Translations under genes and position numbers: made by a program
Origin: an uncultured Acidimicrobium sp.
GTDB lineage: Bacteria; Actinomycetota; Acidimicrobiia; Acidimicrobiales; Ilumatobacteraceae
Direction: 5' to 3'
Length of the DNA stretch: 9,778 bases
Assembly: GCA_903850275.1 (NCBI GenBank)
Contig: CAINLH010000366.1
Location: forward strand, 1-9,778
The notes under the pieces: model-generated
What the model was told of the DNA's origin: nothing
Database searches by the model: none
The model's input: only the letters and a program-made list of their open reading frames with translations
Shown: one piece after another, positions 6,960 to 9,778 of the stretch
Numbering within the stretch: position 1 is the first letter of the stretch
Layout of the letters: each line of letters opens with the position of its first letter

Positions 6960-7019
6960 GCAAAGTTCGAATACCAAATAGTTACCCACAAATAACAAAA
7001 CAAAACAGGAGATAGAAAC
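6960..7019 (+). promoter_or_regulatory. A-rich leader of atpE with strong ribosome-binding site
   Basis: This 60-base gap is very rich in A and poor in G until AGGAG (7007-7011), which lies 8 bases before the atpE ATG. No stable hairpin is apparent. An unstructured A/U-rich stretch before atpE is known in E. coli to raise translation, which fits the need for many c subunits per complex. The same role here is inferred from position and composition. Confidence 0.6.
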
Positions 7020-7310
7020 ATGGAAGCGTTAACACGAATCGCACACGTCAGTGCACGCGTGGCTGCAGAGCTCACGCCTGCAGAACTTAAGGCGAACTCG
7101 GCTGCACAGATGGCCGGTCTTGCTTACGGCCTCGCCGCGATTGGACCAGGCATCGGAATCGGAATGATTTTCGGTAAGGCCATCGAAGCAATGGCACGCC
7201 AGCCAGAGTCCGCAGGCATGGTTCGTACCACCATGTTCCTCGGTGTTGCATTTACCGAAGCCCTTGCACTTATCGGCTTCGTTGCCTTCATCTTGCTGAA
7301 GTTCGCCTGA
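7020..7310 (+). CDS. atpE: ATP synthase F0 subunit c (rotor ring)
   Basis: A 96-residue hairpin proteolipid whose copies form the rotating c-ring. Helix 1 carries the glycine pattern GPGIGIGMIFGKA (42-54), the polar loop is ARQPE (59-63), and helix 2 holds the proton-carrying carboxylate Glu80 in LGVAFTEALALIGF (74-87). Ala after that Glu, and the lack of the usual Gln and Ser/Thr sodium ligands, indicate proton rather than sodium coupling. The protein is longer than the usual 70-85 residues because about 30 residues (MEALTRIAHVSARV through AAQ) precede helix 1. The strong AGGAG before the ATG at 7020 supports this longer start, and the next in-frame ATG (residue 31) is at the helix itself. 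The gene sits 60 bases after atpB behind an A-rich leader and 4 bases before the next gene. Bedaquiline acts on this subunit in mycobacteria; sensitivity here is unknown. Confidence 0.96.
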   Translation: MEALTRIAHVSARVAAELTPAELKANSAAQMAGLAYGLAAIGPGIGIGMIFGKAIEAMARQPESAGMVRTTMFLGVAFTEALALIGFVAFILLKFA

Positions 7311-7314
7311 TCCA

Positions 7315-7914
7315 ATGCGAGTTCATGTAACGACATTGCAGGGCGACCTGGTCGAGGTTCGTGTTTCCTCCGAAGAGGGAACCACCTCGGGCGAGGCAAC
7401 GACCGCGGCTGAAACAACAGGGCCGAACCCAATCTCTCCAGAGGGCAAAGAGCTCATCTGGGGTGCTGGTTCGTTCTTGGTGTTCCTGGTCATCATGCGC
7501 GTGTTCCTCTTCCCAAAATTGAAAAAGGGAATGGACGCTCGTTACAACGGAATTCGTGAGGACTTCGAACAAGCCGACGCAACGCGTACGGCTGCCAAGA
7601 CAGACGTGTCAAAGTACGAAGCAGCACTTGCCGAGGTTCGCGCCGAGGCAGCAGCACGCGTCGACAAGGCACGCCAAACGTTGGATCAAGAACGCAGCGC
7701 CAAGATTGCTGAAGCAAATGCACGGATCGCATCCAAGCGAGCCGCCGCAGACGCCGAAATCAGCGCTGCACGATTGGCGGTACGCGACCAAGTGGCCGCG
7801 GCCGTCGCATCGGTTACTGAACGCACTACGCAGCTTGCAGTGGGCAAGTCTCCTGACGCTGGTGTAGTTCAGAAAGCCGTGCAACAAGTTATGCAAACAG
7901 GAGCGCGTTCATGA
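7315..7914 (+). CDS. atpF: ATP synthase F0 b-type subunit, first copy (b'-like)
   Basis: A 199-residue peripheral stalk protein. One membrane helix (LIWGAGSFLVFLVIMRVFLF, 47-66) is followed by a long, charged, Ala/Glu/Arg-rich coiled coil (about 70-180, with SKYEAALAEVRAEAAARVDKA). These arms tie the membrane sector to the alpha/beta head and resist rotation. The YEAALAEVRAEA pattern recalls b' subunits, but b versus b' cannot be settled by eye. Odd feature: about 46 polar, Thr/Glu-rich residues precede the helix, whereas b subunits usually have only a few. Apart from a TTG at codon 8 there is no alternative start before the helix, so the extension follows from the frame. The ATG lies 4 bases after the atpE stop without a good ribosome-binding site, so re-initiation after atpE is likely. 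The stop overlaps the next gene as ATGA. Confidence 0.9.
   Translation: MRVHVTTLQGDLVEVRVSSEEGTTSGEATTAAETTGPNPISPEGKELIWGAGSFLVFLVIMRVFLFPKLKKGMDARYNGIREDFEQADATRTAAKTDVSKYEAALAEVRAEAAARVDKARQTLDQERSAKIAEANARIASKRAAADAEISAARLAVRDQVAAAVASVTERTTQLAVGKSPDAGVVQKAVQQVMQTGARS
7899..7903 (+). promoter_or_regulatory. Ribosome-binding site of the second b-type gene
   Basis: AGGAG inside the end of the first b-type gene, 7 bases before the ATG at 7911, confirms that start. Confidence 0.8.
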
Positions 7915-8456
7915 TCCAGTACGTCAATGCATTGTTGGCTAGCGAAGATCCAACCGTCACTCACCACTGGTTGCTGCCTGAGACCGCCGAAATTATTTAC
8001 GGCGGCCTTGCATCAGTCATCGTGGTTGGCGCGTTGATCAAGTTTGCCGGCCCTGCAATCAAGAAGAGCTTTAGCGCTCGCACCGAGAAAATCCAGAAGG
8101 AACTCGATGACGCAGCAGCCGCAAAGGTCAATGCCGATTCGGATGCGAAGAATATTCGTGCAGCACTTGGCGATATCGCAGGTGAGCGTTCACGCATGTT
8201 GGCTGAAGCCGACGCGCAGGCAGCAGCAGTGTTGACCGAAGGTCGCACCCGCATCATTGCCGAAGTTGCCGAACTTGAAGCCAAGGCCGAAACCGATTTG
8301 AGCGCTGCCCGTGGTCGTAGCTCGGACGAACTTCGTGCCGAGATTTCGATGCTGGCTGCATTGGCAACACCAGTTGTTGTTGAAGCCACACTGACCGACC
8401 AAACCAAGAACGACCTCATCGAGGCGTTCATCACCAGCGTGGGAGCTGCACGATGA
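7911..8456 (+). CDS. atpF: ATP synthase F0 b-type subunit, second copy (b-like)
   Basis: A 181-residue stalk protein with a short N-terminus, one membrane helix at about 28-48 (YGGLASVIVVGALIKFAG, 30-47), and then a long charged helical arm (about 50-155, with DDAAAAKVNADSDAKNIRAAL and AEADAQAAAVLTEGR). The Pro-rich break near LATPVVVEATL starts a C-terminal part (about 151-181) resembling the region of b that contacts delta. It differs clearly in sequence from the preceding b-type protein, so the pair is more likely a b/b' heterodimer than a recent duplication. In mycobacteria one b-type chain is fused to delta; here delta is a separate gene. Both ends overlap the neighbouring genes as ATGA, which suggests matched production of the stalk parts. 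The start is supported by AGGAG 7 bases upstream. Confidence 0.91.
   Translation: MIQYVNALLASEDPTVTHHWLLPETAEIIYGGLASVIVVGALIKFAGPAIKKSFSARTEKIQKELDDAAAAKVNADSDAKNIRAALGDIAGERSRMLAEADAQAAAVLTEGRTRIIAEVAELEAKAETDLSAARGRSSDELRAEISMLAALATPVVVEATLTDQTKNDLIEAFITSVGAAR
8441..8445 (+). promoter_or_regulatory. Ribosome-binding site of atpH
   Basis: GGGAG lies 7 bases before the ATG at 8453, inside the end of the preceding gene, supporting that start. Confidence 0.7.
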
Positions 8457-8980
8457 GCAGTGTCAAAGTAGAGGCATACGCACGCGCATTGTTCGAAATT
8501 GCGCAGGCCGAGGGAACACTCGACCGCGTTGAAGACGAACTCTTCCGCGTAGCTCGTGCGTTTGAATCAAACGAGCAGTTGCGTGCAACACTCACCGACA
8601 ACACCATTCCAACCGAGCGTCGTCAACTTGTTGCCGAGCAGTTGTTGGGTGGCAAAGCATCCGACACCACAACGCAGTTGGTTTCGCTTGTCGTGAACAG
8701 CGGCCAAGTTCGTGAGTTGCCAGCGATCATCGATTCGTTGGTTAAGCGCGCATCAAGCGAAAAGCAGCAAGAAGTTGCCGAGATCCGCAGCGCAATTGCG
8801 CTCAGCGCCGATCAGCAAACACGCCTTGCTGCAGCGTTAGCAAAAGTGACGGGCAAGCCCGTCAACTTGAAAGTTGTTGTTGACCCAAGTGTTCTTGGTG
8901 GTCTCGTCGCTGTTGTTGGCGACGAAGTCATTGATGACACCGTTCGCACCCGCCTCGACCAATTGAAGACACGGATCTGA
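8453..8980 (+). CDS. atpH: ATP synthase F1 subunit delta
   Basis: A 175-residue OSCP/delta-family protein, the usual length. It caps the alpha/beta head and joins it to the b stalk. The N-terminal helical domain opens with VKVEAYARALFEIAQAEG (4-21). The C-terminal domain ends with the family signature GKPVNLKVVVDPSVLGGLVA (134-153) followed by VVGDEVIDDTVRTRLDQL (154-171). The gene is free-standing, in contrast to the fused b-delta of mycobacteria. It overlaps the b-type gene before it as ATGA and is separated from atpA by 25 bases, where T6 (8981-8986) follows the stop directly. No hairpin precedes this T run, so it is not read as a terminator. Confidence 0.96.
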   Translation: MSSVKVEAYARALFEIAQAEGTLDRVEDELFRVARAFESNEQLRATLTDNTIPTERRQLVAEQLLGGKASDTTTQLVSLVVNSGQVRELPAIIDSLVKRASSEKQQEVAEIRSAIALSADQQTRLAAALAKVTGKPVNLKVVVDPSVLGGLVAVVGDEVIDDTVRTRLDQLKTRI

Positions 8981-8992
8981 TTTTTTGTTCTG

Positions 8993-8998
8993 AAAGGA
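8993..8998 (+). promoter_or_regulatory. Ribosome-binding site of atpA
   Basis: AAAGGA lies 7 bases before the ATG at 9006 and fixes the atpA start. Confidence 0.8.
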
Positions 8999-9005
8999 CA
9001 CATTT

Positions 9006-9778
9006 ATGGCTGAATTAACACTTTCCGCAAGCGACATTGCGGCGGCGATTACCAAGGGTCTTGATGGCTACAAGCCATCGACCGAGGCTCGCACCGTTGG
9101 TCGCGTCACCGAAGTAGGTGACGGTATTGCTCGCGTCAGCGGTTTGCCCGACTGCGCAGTAAACGAATTGCTCGAGTTCGAAGGTGGCGTTGTAGGTCTC
9201 GCGCTCAACTTGGACGAAGATTCGATCGGCGCCGTAGTACTTGGCGAGGCATTCAGCATTGAAGAAGGCCAGCCAGTAAAAGCAACCGGACGCATTTTGT
9301 CGGTGCCAGTAGGCGATGCAATGTTGGGTCGCGTTGTCAACTCGTTGGGAACCCCAATCGACGGCAAGGGCGACATCGTTGGTTCCATCTCACGACGTGT
9401 AGAAGTACAGGCGCCAGGCATCATGGGCCGCAAGCCAGTGCACGAGCCGCTGCAAACCGGTATCAAAGCAATCGACGCCATGACCCCAATCGGTCGTGGA
9501 CAGCGCGAATTGATCATTGGAGACCGCAAGACCGGTAAGACCACAGTCGCGATCGACACCATCATCAACCAGCGCGGCCTGGGTGTGAAGTGCATCTACG
9601 TCGCTATTGGTCAGAAGGGTTCCACCATTGCTCAAACGGTAGAAGTGCTCCGTCAATACGGCGCACTTGAGTACACCGTTGTCGTGGCTGCTCCTGCGTC
9701 CGATCCAGCACCGTTTAAATACCTCGCCCCTTACGCAGGTTGCGCAATGGGTCAGCACTGGATGGAAAACGGCGAGCA
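9006..9778 (+). CDS. atpA: ATP synthase F1 subunit alpha, N-terminal half (cut by window edge)
   Basis: The frame is open from the ATG at 9006 to the right edge, giving 257 full codons of about 500-550 expected. The alpha subunit forms the head with beta and binds non-catalytic nucleotide. The N-terminus MAELTLSASDI closely resembles mycobacterial alpha. The beta-barrel domain follows (about 26-95, with GRVTEVGDGIARVSGLP), then LQTGIKAIDAMTPIGRGQR (149-167) and the P-loop GDRKTGKT (172-179), with Lys178 and Thr179 contacting nucleotide. Lys at position 175, where most bacteria have Gln, is the actinobacterial form. A roughly ten-residue insertion after the P-loop that I recall from mycobacterial alpha is absent: NQRGLGVKCIYVAIGQKG (195-212) runs straight through. 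The start is set by AAAGGA 7 bases upstream. The nucleotide-domain end and C-terminal helical domain lie outside the window. Confidence 0.97.
   Translation, partial: MAELTLSASDIAAAITKGLDGYKPSTEARTVGRVTEVGDGIARVSGLPDCAVNELLEFEGGVVGLALNLDEDSIGAVVLGEAFSIEEGQPVKATGRILSVPVGDAMLGRVVNSLGTPIDGKGDIVGSISRRVEVQAPGIMGRKPVHEPLQTGIKAIDAMTPIGRGQRELIIGDRKTGKTTVAIDTIINQRGLGVKCIYVAIGQKGSTIAQTVEVLRQYGALEYTVVVAAPASDPAPFKYLAPYAGCAMGQHWMENGE

Noticed and set aside
8981..8986. T6 run after atpH as a terminator
   Set aside because: No GC-rich hairpin precedes it, and atpA with its own ribosome-binding site follows 20 bases later in the same operon.
1..9778. CRISPR arrays, insertion sequences, tRNA or rRNA genes, phage or defence genes
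   Set aside because: No regularly spaced repeats, terminal inverted repeats, transposase motifs or tRNA-like cloverleaf sequences were seen by eye. Nearly every base belongs to a recognisable housekeeping gene, and composition looks even throughout.

Overview
The window reads as a chromosomal housekeeping segment of an actinobacterium, most likely a deep-branching one of Acidimicrobiia type. Four things point there. The ATP synthase alpha subunit starts MAELTLSASDI and carries the actinobacterial P-loop form GDRKTGKT. RpiB is the mycobacterial-type enzyme with the GGSG..GEQIAANK motif. The order glyA - wecA-like - atp operon is a known actinobacterial arrangement. Several genes start with GTG, and two of these look leaderless. 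The class-level placement is inference; the phylum-level one is well supported.

Left part, minus strand (1-2306): a thiolase-like protein of the TLP1 type is followed, with a 4-base ATGA overlap, by the N-terminal 272 residues of a DPP-IV-family (S9) serine peptidase that runs off the left edge. The two genes probably form one transcription unit. A short divergent promoter region (2307-2379) separates it from the rightward genes.

Middle part, plus strand (2380-5233): rpiB (pentose phosphate isomerase), glyA (serine hydroxymethyltransferase) and a WecA/TagO-type polyprenyl-phosphate sugar-1-phosphate transferase. They are coupled by overlaps (TAATG, then GTGA), so they look like one operon linking sugar phosphate, one-carbon and cell-envelope metabolism.

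Right part, plus strand (5325-9778, cut by the right edge): the ATP synthase operon, in the order atpZ - atpI - atpB (a) - atpE (c) - first b-type subunit - second b-type subunit - atpH (delta) - atpA (alpha, partial). AtpZ and AtpI are the small membrane proteins that usually head such operons and are tied to rotor assembly and Mg2+ handling. The a and c subunits form the proton channel and rotor, the two b-type chains and delta form the peripheral stalk, and alpha belongs to the catalytic head. The gamma, beta and epsilon genes would be expected beyond the right edge.

No mobile elements, RNA genes, CRISPR arrays or phage genes were seen, and no gene-free stretch exceeds 300 bases. I did not find a convincing undescribed system. 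The points most worth a second look are the tandem b-type stalk subunits, the N-terminal extensions on the c subunit and the first b-type subunit, the facing leaderless-type GTG starts, and the coupling of a cysteine-less thiolase homologue to a DPP-IV peptidase.
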